The translations under genes and the position numbers were made by a program. From positions 434,001 through 498,000 of the forward strand of contig OZ244842.1 in assembly GCA_965220835.1 (NCBI GenBank): 64,000 nt of DNA, given 5' to 3'. This document shows, piece by piece, positions 34,686-42,632 of this stretch. How positions within the stretch are numbered: position 1 is the first letter of the stretch; every line of letters starts with the position of its first letter. The notes beneath the pieces were generated by a model. The model did not search any database, had not been told where the DNA came from, and was given only the letters and a program-made list of their open reading frames with translations. The stretch is from Azophilus sp965220835 (GTDB lineage Bacteria; Pseudomonadota; Gammaproteobacteria; Pseudomonadales; Azotimanducaceae).

Positions 34686-35975
34686 TCATACGGATCTGAA
34701 GTCGAAATCACGGAGCAGCCGCCCGATGTGCCCTCCCTCCCGTGAGTCCGCTGCGACAACCTCCACGTGGAAGACATCCCCATCCTCCAACGACTCCCTG
34801 GGCTCCCACACCCGCTCGGCGTAGCCGCGGTCGCCGAATTGGTCCGGTGCCTGCCGTTTCGCCTCAAGCGTGCAAAGCCACTCGGCGCGTTCAGGCCGAC
34901 CGGGATCGGAAAAGTTGAGATTCTCAAGCACTTCGAACCCCCTGTTGCGCAACAGCCTCGCGACCTTGTCCCGCTGGTCTCCGTCGAGATCGCCCTCGAA
35001 TTGAAGCGATTCGGATGGCGGGGCTTCGGCCCATCGCGGCTCCAGCTCCCACGGCTTGTCCTCGAACACGCGTTTCGTGGGATTCCAGCCAATGCTCCCG
35101 GCACCTCCGCGCCTTCCCCCGGCCCGCTCGCAGAAGCGCCTGACGTCGTAGTCTTCGCAGTCGTGAAGCGACTGGGTCCACTTTGCGAGCGCCTCCTCCA
35201 ATGTTCCCGACGCCCCGCTCCTTGCCGGCCCCTCGCCCAATCGGGCGTCGCGCAGCACGGCTGCGTAGGCGTTCAGCGGATGGCCGTGGGAGCTCTCCCA
35301 GTTCCGGTACTGCTCAAGGTAGTCCTCGTAGGGCAGCCCCCGGTCCTGCCTGTCAATGAACGCCTCCAGCATAGCCCTTTCCAAACACCTGTAGAGCGAC
35401 TTCGCGATCCGCTCTTCTGGGGACGCCATGGCCCCCCCGTGCTCACGCTCCTCAGCGACCTCCACCGCAGCCCGCCAAACGGCGAGCAGAAACCACGGGC
35501 TGTTCTGCGGTATGCTCGCATCAGGATCCGTGAGGGAGTATCGCCAACTTTCGTAGCCCCGACCGGCCTTGCCGCCAGGGGGATCCGACACGGTCTTCAG
35601 GAACTCGTCAAGCGACGGCACGTCCACGTAGTCGTGGAGCGACCGGAACACCCGGTAGTGGCCCTCAAGAACCTCGCGCGCCGGATAGTCTAACTTGAGG
35701 AACAGCTCATGCAGGTCATGGGTCCTGAACGGGAAACCCCTCCCTTGGTCGGGTGACCAGTCAACCAGTTGCGCTACTGACACTCCCTTGTCGTTGGCGA
35801 TGAGGAACTTGAACGTCTGTTCGATCCCGCAATATCCGGCCGTGATGAAAGGCCAAGCCGACGCTATCTCGGTGCCGGGATGCAGGTCGTGCGTTGGCCC
35901 ATCGCGCAGGAATGCCCGCTCCGTCCGGCGCTGCGCGACCTTGAGGCGCTGAAGGATCTCCAAATTGGCATTCAT
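34686..35975 (-). CDS. Hypothetical protein, 429 aa
   Basis: A soluble, acidic protein starting MNANLEILQRLKVAQRRTER. The N-terminal half is helical and Trp/Tyr-rich (WPFITAGYCGIEQTFKFLIA, HDLHELFLKLDYPAREVLEG), with an R-x4-H-like spacing that recalls HEPN-type helical domains, though no clear catalytic motif is seen. The C-terminal part alternates charged segments (LQFEGDLDGDQRDKVARLLR). The start overlaps the stop of a possible upstream ORF (ATGA). Not recognised. Confidence 0.65.
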   Translation of the reverse strand: MNANLEILQRLKVAQRRTERAFLRDGPTHDLHPGTEIASAWPFITAGYCGIEQTFKFLIANDKGVSVAQLVDWSPDQGRGFPFRTHDLHELFLKLDYPAREVLEGHYRVFRSLHDYVDVPSLDEFLKTVSDPPGGKAGRGYESWRYSLTDPDASIPQNSPWFLLAVWRAAVEVAEEREHGGAMASPEERIAKSLYRCLERAMLEAFIDRQDRGLPYEDYLEQYRNWESSHGHPLNAYAAVLRDARLGEGPARSGASGTLEEALAKWTQSLHDCEDYDVRRFCERAGGRRGGAGSIGWNPTKRVFEDKPWELEPRWAEAPPSESLQFEGDLDGDQRDKVARLLRNRGFEVLENLNFSDPGRPERAEWLCTLEAKRQAPDQFGDRGYAERVWEPRESLEDGDVFHVEVVAADSREGGHIGRLLRDFDFRSV

Positions 35976-36241
35976 GGCGCTACGTGGCCCCCTTCACGGT
36001 TGATGAGTGGAGAACAATCTTTGAGTGATTCGGCTGCGAGTTCAATGCCAACCCCGACCCGAACCCGGAAGCCGTCGATGTGTTCTCTGGCTATGGCAAT
36101 GCAATATGCGCCGACGGCGTCTAGCTGGTCTAAGGCATCGGTAGCACGCACGGCTTCGAGTAGAACGTACGCAAACCAATGGCGGCGAGGTTCTAGGCTT
36201 TTCCGTCTTGCCTGCGTTTGCCCAGCGCTTTCCGGCCGCAC
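35972..36241 (-). CDS. Possible small protein coupled to the 429-aa gene
   Basis: This frame reads sensibly for about 70 residues (HWFAYVLLEAVRATDALDQL, then GAYCIAIAREHIDGFRVRVG) and ends in a TGA overlapping the downstream ATG. The only nearby start is GTG 36241, which lacks a clear ribosome-binding site; an ATG at 36385 would read through a strong hairpin. It could also be the end of a longer, lost gene. Confidence 0.35.
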   Translation of the reverse strand: MRPESAGQTQARRKSLEPRRHWFAYVLLEAVRATDALDQLDAVGAYCIAIAREHIDGFRVRVGVGIELAAESLKDCSPLINREGGHVAP

Positions 36242-36324
36242 GGCGTTAGGCCAAGTACTTTGGACCGTATTTGGGTGATTGGTAGGAGGAGTGTTGCGGC
36301 GGGGCGGGGTTTCAGGGGGGCGAA

Positions 36325-36350
36325 GCGGGTTCCGCTGGTGCGGAACCCGC
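36325..36350 (-). promoter_or_regulatory. Perfect 11-bp stem-loop downstream of peptide gene B
   Basis: GCGGGTTCCGC and GCGGAACCCGC flank a 4-nt loop, 41 nt past the stop of peptide B. No T-run follows on the minus strand. Same placement as the stem-loops after peptides A, C and D. Confidence 0.75.
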
Positions 36351-36390
36351 CTCTGACAGACTTGCGTGCGAGTCTGCCAAGTCATTGAGC

Positions 36391-36558
36391 TTAGTTTAGG
36401 GGAGTGGCCCCGGTGATAGCGGGGATATGATTGGGAAGGCTGTTGGCCAGATTGTTTGCCCAGACCTGGAGTCTCCACGTCTCATAGCTGGCAATGAACG
36501 AGCCAAGGCCAATGCCGCCGCTCGCTAGTACCATTTCGGTGTTGTCCAAATCGCGCAC
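36391..36558 (-). CDS. Double-glycine-leader peptide B
   Basis: A GTG-started 55-codon ORF preceded by CAGGAGACGCAAAA, the same context as peptides A and D. The leader reads (M)RDLDNTEMVLASGG, a good match to class II microcin leaders. The predicted mature 40-mer starts IGLGSFIASYETWRLQVW and ends ITGATPLN; it is less hydrophobic than A or D and has two Trp and no Cys. The stop is at 36391-36393, followed by a strong hairpin. Confidence 0.7.
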   Translation of the reverse strand: MRDLDNTEMVLASGGIGLGSFIASYETWRLQVWANNLANSLPNHIPAITGATPLN

Positions 36559-37349
36559 TTTTGCGTCTCCTGTAAAGTTGATTGGAAGCGCAGAATCTCA
36601 GTGGGTGATCTTCAATTCAACACGGTTGGCGGACTTTCCGAAGTCCTTCCATAGTTCAATATCACTGTCCAATTTATCAATAGACGAAGTCGCACGCAGA
36701 CTGAGAATTTGTGAGAGAGGGCGCACAACTGTTCGAGCCGTATTCAGCGGGCTGCTGAGCCGCTTTGGCATATGGGCAGAGCTTGGAGTAGTTTAGGTGG
36801 CGTATACTCGAATGTATCTCACACCACAGAGAGCGACCCACTAGGGCTCCGGACAGGAAGGCAAGTTTGAGTTCAGCTGAGTGGGCACGTCCTTTCAGTA
36901 GCGGATACTCCTCACACTCGATTTCCCGCGTCGCTTAAAACGTCACCGCGGTTCGCTGAACACGCGAATCCGACGGCGCACAAAGGACCAATAACCTTCG
37001 CATCACGCCTGACAATAAGTGAGCCGCACGCAACCAGAAATTCTCGGTTTGGTTTAGGTAAGGCAAGTGCTTCCCAATCGATAGCGCGAACCTTCGGGTT
37101 GTTACGCCCTCGCTCAGGAGTGGGGGTTCTTTGAATCGGGATATAACGAACCGGAATTTCGCGCCCTCGAATTCTCTGGCAATTGGCGGCGATTCACTAC
37201 TCAGTGCAGCGGACTGGTCAGATTAGCACCGGCAATGCTGATTGTTGCTGATGCTCAACACGATACTGGCGATGTTCTGCGCCCATTCCTTTTCTGCTCG
37301 CGTCTCTTCCGTTTCTTGGCGTCTTGAGATTGAACACGGGTTTACTAGC
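36559..37349. other. Long non-coding stretch between peptide B and IS66
   Basis: About 790 bp of lower GC content with no ORF that has a believable start and composition. It includes the upstream region of peptide B and the left target copy of IS66 (TTACTAGC, 37342-37349). It probably contains decayed genes of the island. Confidence 0.4.
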
Positions 37350-37434
37350 GTAAGCGGTCATTCTGAGGCGTCATTGCCGGCTGGCTGAGCTTGCGGTTTC
37401 CTTCGTCGTTCGATGACGAAGGAGCAACCATTCA

Positions 37435-37722
37435 ATGAGTGATGGGAAACGGGCGGCGGTTCGCCGCACGCGGGCGCAGTGGCAGGCGATCATGTCGCGC
37501 TTCGAGCGCAGCGGCCAGGGCCGCCGGGAGTTCTGCGAGGCGGAGGGCCTGGTGCCGGGAACGTTCTCGTGGTGGCGCCGCGAGCTGGGCCGGTCGGGGC
37601 CCGGCGGTTCGGCGCTGTTCGTGGAGCTGGCGGATGGCCGGCCGGCTGCGCCGTCGTGGGACGCGGAGCTTGAGCTGGGCGGCGGTCTGGTGCTGCGGGT
37701 TCGGCGGCCGCCTTCGTGCTGA
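37435..37722 (+). CDS. tnpA: IS66 accessory protein TnpA
   Basis: A 95-residue helix-turn-helix-type protein (RAQWQAIMSRFERSGQGRRE, FCEAEGLVPGTFSWWRRELG), the first gene of IS66 elements. GAAGGAGC lies before the ATG. The stop overlaps the GTG of tnpB. Confidence 0.9.
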   Translation: MSDGKRAAVRRTRAQWQAIMSRFERSGQGRREFCEAEGLVPGTFSWWRRELGRSGPGGSALFVELADGRPAAPSWDAELELGGGLVLRVRRPPSC

Positions 37723-38060
37723 GCCTGGGCGGCGGCTGCCGGATATGGCTGTGCCGCCGCGCGACGGACATGCGGCGCTCGTTCGACGGTCTGTCGGCGA
37801 TGGTGCGCAACGATCTGGGCGCGGACCCGTCCGACGGCAGCTGGTTCGTCTTCGTGAACCGCCGCCGGACGATGCTGAAGGTCCTGGCCTTTGACGGGGA
37901 CGGCTGGTGCATCTGGTCGAAGCGGCTGGAGTCGGGGCGGTTCGCGGGACGGGACGGCGTCGGCAGGGCCGAGCTCAGCCGGACGGCATTGCTGGCGCTT
38001 CTTGAGGGCAAGGACATCGAGGTTCGACGGCAGCGCAAGCGCCACCGGAGGGCTGCCTGA
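37716..38060 (+). CDS. tnpB: IS66 accessory protein TnpB (Orf2)
   Basis: A 114-residue protein with the signature CRRATDMRRSFDGLSAMV, then SWFVFVNRRRTMLKVLAFDG and DGWCIWSKRLESGRF. GTG 37716 overlaps the tnpA end by 7 nt. Required for transposition of IS66 with TnpA. Confidence 0.93.
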   Translation: MLSLGGGCRIWLCRRATDMRRSFDGLSAMVRNDLGADPSDGSWFVFVNRRRTMLKVLAFDGDGWCIWSKRLESGRFAGRDGVGRAELSRTALLALLEGKDIEVRRQRKRHRRAA

Positions 38061-38079
38061 CGGGGGCCGTTCCGGTATA

Positions 38080-39696
38080 GTGCGGGCTTCGCAGCGATGG
38101 ACGCCCCCGAAGTTGCCGAGCGCCCAGGTTGAAGCCCTTCAGCAGGAGAACGCGCACTTAAGCGCGACGGTCTCCGACCTCGCCGGACAGCTGCAGTCGG
38201 CGCTGGGCCGGATCACGGAGCTCCAGCGGCAGGTGGACTGGTTCACCCGGCAGTTGTTCGGCAGCACCTCGGAGCGTCGGCTGGAGTTCGACGAAGCGGA
38301 GCAGGCCAGCTTGTTCGCGGCGCTCGGCATCGAGACGCCTCCGACCGGGGACGTTCCCACCCAGGAGGTCAGCTACCGCCGTCGGGAGAAGCGCCGGGAC
38401 GGCGCGGTCAACGAAAGCGGGCTGCGCTTCGACGGCACGGTGCCGGTGGAGACGATCGTGGTCACCGACCCGGCCATCAAGGCGATCCCCGAGCGCGAGC
38501 GCGAGGTGGTCGGCGAGAAGGTCGTCCACCGTCTGGCGCAGGAGCCGGGCAGCTACAAGGTTCTGAAGTACGTCCGCCCGGTCGTGAAGCGCCGGGACAC
38601 CGGCGAGCTGGCCACGCCGCCGTCCCCGCCGAACGTTCTGGAGCGCACCTGCGTTGACGTGAGCTTCCTGGCCGGGATGCTGGTGGACAAGTTCCGCTAC
38701 CACCTCCCGCTGCACCGCCAGCACCAGCGCCTGGCCGACTGCGGCATCCAGGTGAGCCGCAGCAGCCTGACGAACTGGGCGGGGCGGGCCATCGACCTGC
38801 TGGAGCCGGTCGCTGCGGCGCAGGCCGCGCACATCCTCGAGGGGTCCGTGGTCGCGATGGACGAGACCTCGATCAAGGCGGGGCGCGCGGCGCCGGGAAG
38901 GATGCGCAGCGCCTACTTCTGGCCGGCGTTCGGGGAGGACGGCGAGATCGCCTTCCACTACGCGCCGAGCCGGGCGCACCGGCACGTTGACGAGTTCCTG
39001 GGCAACTTCCGGGGCACCTTGCTGAGCGACGGCTACGCGGCCTACGAGGCGTACGCGAGGCGGCAGGGCATTGCGAACGCGCAGTGCTGGGCGCACTGCC
39101 GGCGGAACTTCACGGACGCCGAGGGGAGCGACCCGGCGGGCGTGGCCAAGGCCCTGTCGCTGATCGGGGCGATCTACCTTAATGAGAAGGCCATCCGCAG
39201 GAAGAAGCTCGAAGGCCCCGCAAAGCTGGCCTTCCGGCGGGAGCGCAGCGCGCCGGCCGTCGATGCCTTCTTCGACTGGTGCGAAACGCAGCGCCAGCGG
39301 CTGGACCTGCTGCCGAGCAGCCCGTTCGCCAAGGCGCTCAAGTACGCGGCGGATCGGGAGGCGGGGCTGCGCGTGTTCCTTGAGGATCCGGCCGTGTCGG
39401 TGGACACCAATCACCTTGAACGCGGGCTTAGGCCCGTTCCAATGGGGCGCCGCAACTGGCTGTTCGCCTGGACGGAGCTGGGCGCCCAGCGCATCGGCGT
39501 CATCCAGAGCCTGCTGGCCACCTGCGGGCTGCAGGGCGTCGATCCCTACGCCTACCTGGTCGATGTCCTCCAGCGCGTCGGCCAGCACCCCGCGAAGCGG
39601 GCCGTCGAGCTGACGCCAAGGGTGTGGAAAACGCTGTTCGCGGACCGCCCCCTGCGGTCCGACCTCGACCGCACCAAGGATCCGCCACTTCAATAA
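38080..39696 (+). CDS. tnpC: IS66 transposase TnpC
   Basis: A 538-residue DDE transposase. The N-terminal coiled coil is VEALQQENAHLSATVSDLAG, followed by QLFGSTSERR. Catalytic residues are probably Asp in VVAMDETSIKA, Asp in LLSDGYAAYEAYA and Glu in VDTNHLERGLRPVPMGRRNW. GTG 38080 is chosen, 19 bp after tnpB; the open frame upstream overlaps tnpB and reads as shadow. Full length, probably functional. Confidence 0.93.
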   Translation: MRASQRWTPPKLPSAQVEALQQENAHLSATVSDLAGQLQSALGRITELQRQVDWFTRQLFGSTSERRLEFDEAEQASLFAALGIETPPTGDVPTQEVSYRRREKRRDGAVNESGLRFDGTVPVETIVVTDPAIKAIPEREREVVGEKVVHRLAQEPGSYKVLKYVRPVVKRRDTGELATPPSPPNVLERTCVDVSFLAGMLVDKFRYHLPLHRQHQRLADCGIQVSRSSLTNWAGRAIDLLEPVAAAQAAHILEGSVVAMDETSIKAGRAAPGRMRSAYFWPAFGEDGEIAFHYAPSRAHRHVDEFLGNFRGTLLSDGYAAYEAYARRQGIANAQCWAHCRRNFTDAEGSDPAGVAKALSLIGAIYLNEKAIRRKKLEGPAKLAFRRERSAPAVDAFFDWCETQRQRLDLLPSSPFAKALKYAADREAGLRVFLEDPAVSVDTNHLERGLRPVPMGRRNWLFAWTELGAQRIGVIQSLLATCGLQGVDPYAYLVDVLQRVGQHPAKRAVELTPRVWKTLFADRPLRSDLDRTKDPPLQ

Positions 39697-39860
39697 GCGC
39701 CGGAAGTCCAGAACGGCCTAGAATGTCCGCTTACTTACTAGCGGGCATAGTGCGGTAGGCTGGTTTGAATCGCCTCCGCACGTGTGGCTTTGATGGTCTC
39801 AGCAACTGTCGCCACGAGTTGCGCCCTTGAGGGATGTCTACTATTGACGGAGGCTCAACC

Positions 39861-40265
39861 CTAGAAGGGTCCGTCTTTCCGGGATCGATACACGCGCCAA
39901 GCGTAGTGGGCGGCAACCACCAGAGCCAGCAGGAACCCATCGAAAATGACCTCCCTGATCACACGGCTCGGGGTCGAGCCGTGTAGTATCGCAGCCCAAC
40001 CGGCTAGGCACAGGATATTGAACCAAGACAGGGCATGCCCAGGCGAGATAATTGGAATGTGAGCGTCGCTCACGTGCTTCTCGACCGGACCGAAGAAACC
40101 CTTCTTCCACAGTCGCGCCGAGTACAAGGCCGCTATACCGATCATCAGCGGAGTCGCGCCGCCGAAGCCTAGCTGGTACACGATCCAAAACACGGGGACG
40201 GATACGGCAATCTCCAACAGCGCCATCCTGACGGAGACCCTGAACGGTGAAGACGGACTATCCAT
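39861..40265 (-). CDS. Four-helix membrane protein next to peptide C
   Basis: A 134-residue protein starting MDSPSSPFRVSVRMALLEIA, with four predicted helices: SVPVFWIVYQLGFGGATPL, MIGIAALYSARLW, FNILCLAGWAAIL and FLLALVVAAHYAWRVY. It is a clear paralogue of the 29296-29691 protein. Its ATG begins directly after a terminator-like hairpin plus T-rich tail that follows peptide C. Immunity to, or handling of, the peptide is a reasonable guess from position; the family is unknown to me. Confidence 0.72.
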   Translation of the reverse strand: MDSPSSPFRVSVRMALLEIAVSVPVFWIVYQLGFGGATPLMIGIAALYSARLWKKGFFGPVEKHVSDAHIPIISPGHALSWFNILCLAGWAAILHGSTPSRVIREVIFDGFLLALVVAAHYAWRVYRSRKDGPF

Positions 40266-40300
40266 AAAAGAAAGGACGGGCTCTGGTTGTGCAGAGCCCG
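40266..40300 (-). terminator. Terminator-like hairpin between peptide C and the membrane protein
   Basis: On the minus strand, CGGGCTCTG pairs with CAGAGCCCG around a 6-nt loop, followed by TCCTTTCTTTT and then directly the ATG at 40265. This is the layout of an attenuator: stopping or pausing here would lower expression of the membrane protein relative to the peptide, and the hairpin leaves no room for a normal ribosome-binding site. Confidence 0.7.
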
Positions 40301-40352
40301 CCAATCGTGCCAATCACTAGCTTCCTACTGGCAGCACTGAGAGTCTTTTGAT

Positions 40353-40481
40353 TTAGCTCGACAACCAGGCTTGTATGCCCACGCCGACCACAACGCCCGC
40401 CAATGCCCAAGCGCCAAGTACCACAATGGGGGGTACTCCGCCGCTGGCTAGTGCCATGTCCTGTTCGGTGAGTTCGTACAT
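40353..40481 (-). CDS. Double-glycine-leader peptide C
   Basis: A 42-codon ORF with AGAGG upstream of the ATG at 40481. The leader MYELTEQDMALASGG has the microcin-type pattern. The mature 27-mer (VPPIVVLGAWALAGVVVGVG, then IQAWLSS) is one hydrophobic helix. It is followed by a terminator-like hairpin and the four-helix membrane protein on the same strand. Confidence 0.72.
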   Translation of the reverse strand: MYELTEQDMALASGGVPPIVVLGAWALAGVVVGVGIQAWLSS

Positions 40482-40802
40482 TTTGATATCCTCTGATTAT
40501 TGGGAAGTCTAAGTTTCCGGGTAATGCACCTCCTTGCAAGGGCTTCGAAGGCACCTTCCTCGAAGTTTCACTTTTCAATATCAACGTGACGTATGCCTAT
40601 GGTCGATTTCCTACACTCATTGAAATCTCTGGACGTTGGCGCACATTGGAATGCCGAACCAGCTACGGCCCCGGGGGATCGAGTATTGCAAGCCCTCAGT
40701 GTGCCCTATTGGGCAGCCTGCATGTGGTGATGGGAAGATTTTGGAAGGAAACGAGACCGGCAGGTGGAGGAGGTATTCGGTTCGCCGCTGCGCCGGTGGG
40801 AT

Positions 40803-40827
40803 GCGGGCGTGGCTAAGCCCCGCCCGC
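40803..40827 (-). promoter_or_regulatory. Stem-loop downstream of peptide gene D
   Basis: GCGGGCG and CGCCCGC flank an inner GGC/GCC pair with one mismatch and a TAA loop, 46 nt after the stop of peptide D. No T-run follows. The interval from here to peptide C (40482-40802) shows no believable gene. Confidence 0.6.
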
Positions 40828-40872
40828 AAAAGGCCGCTGATCCGAGCGGCCCGTCAATGCACCACGGCAGCG

Positions 40873-41052
40873 CTACTCTTCGCTGCTGTAAGCCTGCCAA
40901 GCTTGGTATCCCGCCATACCAATGCCAACGCCGCCCAGAAAGGCTGCGGTTTTGCCGGTGGTAATGGTGGATCCTATCGCCACTCCCAATGCAATCAACG
41001 GCAGCACGCCGCCACTGGCTTGGTCCATGTCATCAATTGTAAGTTCACGCAT
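40873..41052 (-). CDS. Double-glycine-leader peptide D
   Basis: The 59-residue product starts MRELTIDDMDQASGG, nearly identical to the leader of peptide A. The predicted mature 44-mer has hydrophobic halves (VLPLIALGVAIGSTITTG and TAAFLGGVGIGMAGYQAWQA) with GxxxG-type spacing and an acidic end (YSSEE). ACTGGAGACGCAATC precedes the ATG at 41052; the longer open frame upstream is non-coding. Equal length and a shared upstream module with A suggest duplication and divergence of the core; such A/B pairs occur in two-peptide bacteriocins, but pairing here is not shown. Confidence 0.8.
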   Translation of the reverse strand: MRELTIDDMDQASGGVLPLIALGVAIGSTITTGKTAAFLGGVGIGMAGYQAWQAYSSEE

Positions 41053-41275
41053 GATTGCGTCTCCAGTAGTTGAATGGACTTTCAGCGTTGCAAGACCGCA
41101 GGCGAACCGCAATGGGTTGCGCCAACCCTTCAGTTGTTTTCCACAATGGCGCATCAGCTTGATGGCGCGCCGCAGCTTGGGCTTACAAACTGAGCTTGGA
41201 GTAGGGCGAATGGCGCACGTTCCAAAAGGCCTCAATCCGCAGCGCAAGAGCGTCGTTGACCGCTGGACAGCAGAC
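41041..41275 (-). repeat. Duplicated upstream module, copy 2 (in front of peptide D)
   Basis: The counterpart of 26941-27180. Conserved blocks include TTTTCCACAATGGCGCATCA, TGGGCTTACAAACTGAG and CAGTAGTTGAATGGACTTTC. It lies between the MATE gene stop and the peptide D start. Confidence 0.75.
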
Positions 41276-41279
41276 CAAG

Positions 41280-42632
41280 CTAAAGCTGCCCCGAACGCAC
41301 CCGCCGTTCCAGCTGCGGGTACATCGCTCCCAGAATCACGCCGCGCGCCGCCATGAAGGCCAGCATGGCCAGCCAAACGCCATGGTTGCCCAGTGGTTCG
41401 AAGGCCAACCAAAGCACGGCAAGGTAGATGGCGGCAGCTAGGAACATGGCGTTACGCAGTTCTGCGGTGCGGGTGGCGCCGATGAACACGCCGTCCAGCA
41501 GGAAGGCCCAGACCGCCGCTAGGGGCAGTGCAGCCACCCAAGGGAGGTAGGCCGCCGCGGTGGCTCTGACCTCGGGCAAGTTGGTGAATAGGGCAATCAG
41601 GTTGTCGCCGAACAAGCCGTAGGCGGCGCTGAACAGGCAGGCGGTCAGGCCGGCCCAGACGGCGCTGTAGCCGCTCGCTCGGCGTAGGCCTTTGGCGTCC
41701 CGTTTGCCGAAGGCATAGCCGGCCAGGGTTTCGGCGGTATGGGCGAAGCCGTCAAGGCCGAAGGCCATGATGTGCAGGAACTGCAGCAACACGGCGTTGG
41801 CGGCCAGCACCACATCGCCCAGCGATGCGCCTAGGGCGGTGAGCAGGAAGAAGGGCAGTTGCACGAAGAACGTGCGCAGCACCAGGTTGGCGCTGAGCTG
41901 AAACAGATGGGCCAGCCGTTGCCGGCCCAGCACCGCCTGAAGGCGCGGCCACTGGCAGCCTTGGCGGGCTAGGGCCCGCAAGACGAGGGGCATGCCGGCC
42001 ATCGCGGCCAGCCACTCGCTGATTAGGGTGCCGGTGGCGACGCCCTTGACGTCCCAGCCGAGACCCATCACGAAAGCGAAGTCGAGCGTGGCGTTGGAGA
42101 GGTTGAGAAGCAGGCTCAAGGCCAAGGCGGCGCGCATCCGCTGCAGGCCGAACAGCACGCCCATTTCGACTAGGTAGAGCAGCAGGGCGGGCGCGCCCCA
42201 GATGCGGATGCTGAAGTAGTCGCCGGTCAACGCCTCGACGTTGGGGCTTGCTTCGAACAGCCACAGCGCCAGGCCTCTCAGTGGTGCTTGGGCGGCAACC
42301 AATGCGGTGCCCAAAACCAGCGCGGCCAATGCGGCCTGGGACGCCGTGGCCGCCAGCGCCCGTTGGTCGCCCGCGCCCAGCGCTTGGGCGGTGAGGCCCG
42401 TGGTGCCCATGCGCAGGAAGCCCAGCATCCAATAGAGGGCGTTCATGATGGCGGCGCCGATGGCCACGGCGCCCAGGTAGCGCGCATCGGGTAGCCGTCC
42501 CATCACTGCGGTGTCAACCGCGCCCACCAAGGGGACTGCCAAGTTGGCGAGGATCATCGGCCAGGACAGCGCCCACACGCGGCCGTGCCACTGCCGGGGC
42601 GTGGCGGGCAATTCTGTTGTGTCTCTGCTCAT
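41280..42632 (-). CDS. MATE-family efflux transporter (DinF-like)
   Basis: An inner-membrane drug/cation antiporter of about 450 residues with twelve hydrophobic segments. The opening ALSWPMILANLAVPLVGAVD and the segment GFLRMGTTGLTAQALGAGD are typical of the DinF branch. ATG at 42632 (MSRDTTELPATPR) is preferred over a TTG 4 codons upstream. The gene lies immediately upstream of the peptide D module; a part in peptide export is not supported, because double-glycine leaders need a C39 exporter. Confidence 0.9.
   Translation of the reverse strand: MSRDTTELPATPRQWHGRVWALSWPMILANLAVPLVGAVDTAVMGRLPDARYLGAVAIGAAIMNALYWMLGFLRMGTTGLTAQALGAGDQRALAATASQAALAALVLGTALVAAQAPLRGLALWLFEASPNVEALTGDYFSIRIWGAPALLLYLVEMGVLFGLQRMRAALALSLLLNLSNATLDFAFVMGLGWDVKGVATGTLISEWLAAMAGMPLVLRALARQGCQWPRLQAVLGRQRLAHLFQLSANLVLRTFFVQLPFFLLTALGASLGDVVLAANAVLLQFLHIMAFGLDGFAHTAETLAGYAFGKRDAKGLRRASGYSAVWAGLTACLFSAAYGLFGDNLIALFTNLPEVRATAAAYLPWVAALPLAAVWAFLLDGVFIGATRTAELRNAMFLAAAIYLAVLWLAFEPLGNHGVWLAMLAFMAARGVILGAMYPQLERRVRSGQL

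Larger units (their letters stand above)
37350..39734 (+). mobile_element. IS66-family element, 2385 bp, with 8-bp target duplication
   Basis: Inverted ends start GTAAGCGGTCATTCT (left) and GTAAGCGGACATTCT (right). The target TTACTAGC is repeated exactly at 37342-37349 and 39735-39742. Three genes (tnpA, tnpB, tnpC) lie in the usual order. The element seems intact and is not within a recognised gene. Confidence 0.95.

Noticed and set aside
37223..39770. A possible fifth, decayed peptide frame across the IS66 insertion site (minus strand, containing EKEWAQNIAS, slightly like VWANNLANSL of peptide B)
   Set aside because: No start codon, leader or SGG motif is found upstream, and the similarity covers only about ten residues.
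41053..41412. Longer version of peptide D starting at 41412
   Set aside because: The extension overlaps the MATE gene end and the duplicated upstream module; the leader MRELT and ribosome-binding site show the true start.
41280..42632. MATE transporter as exporter of the double-glycine peptides
   Set aside because: MATE proteins have no C39 peptidase and do not process leaders; adjacency alone is not enough.
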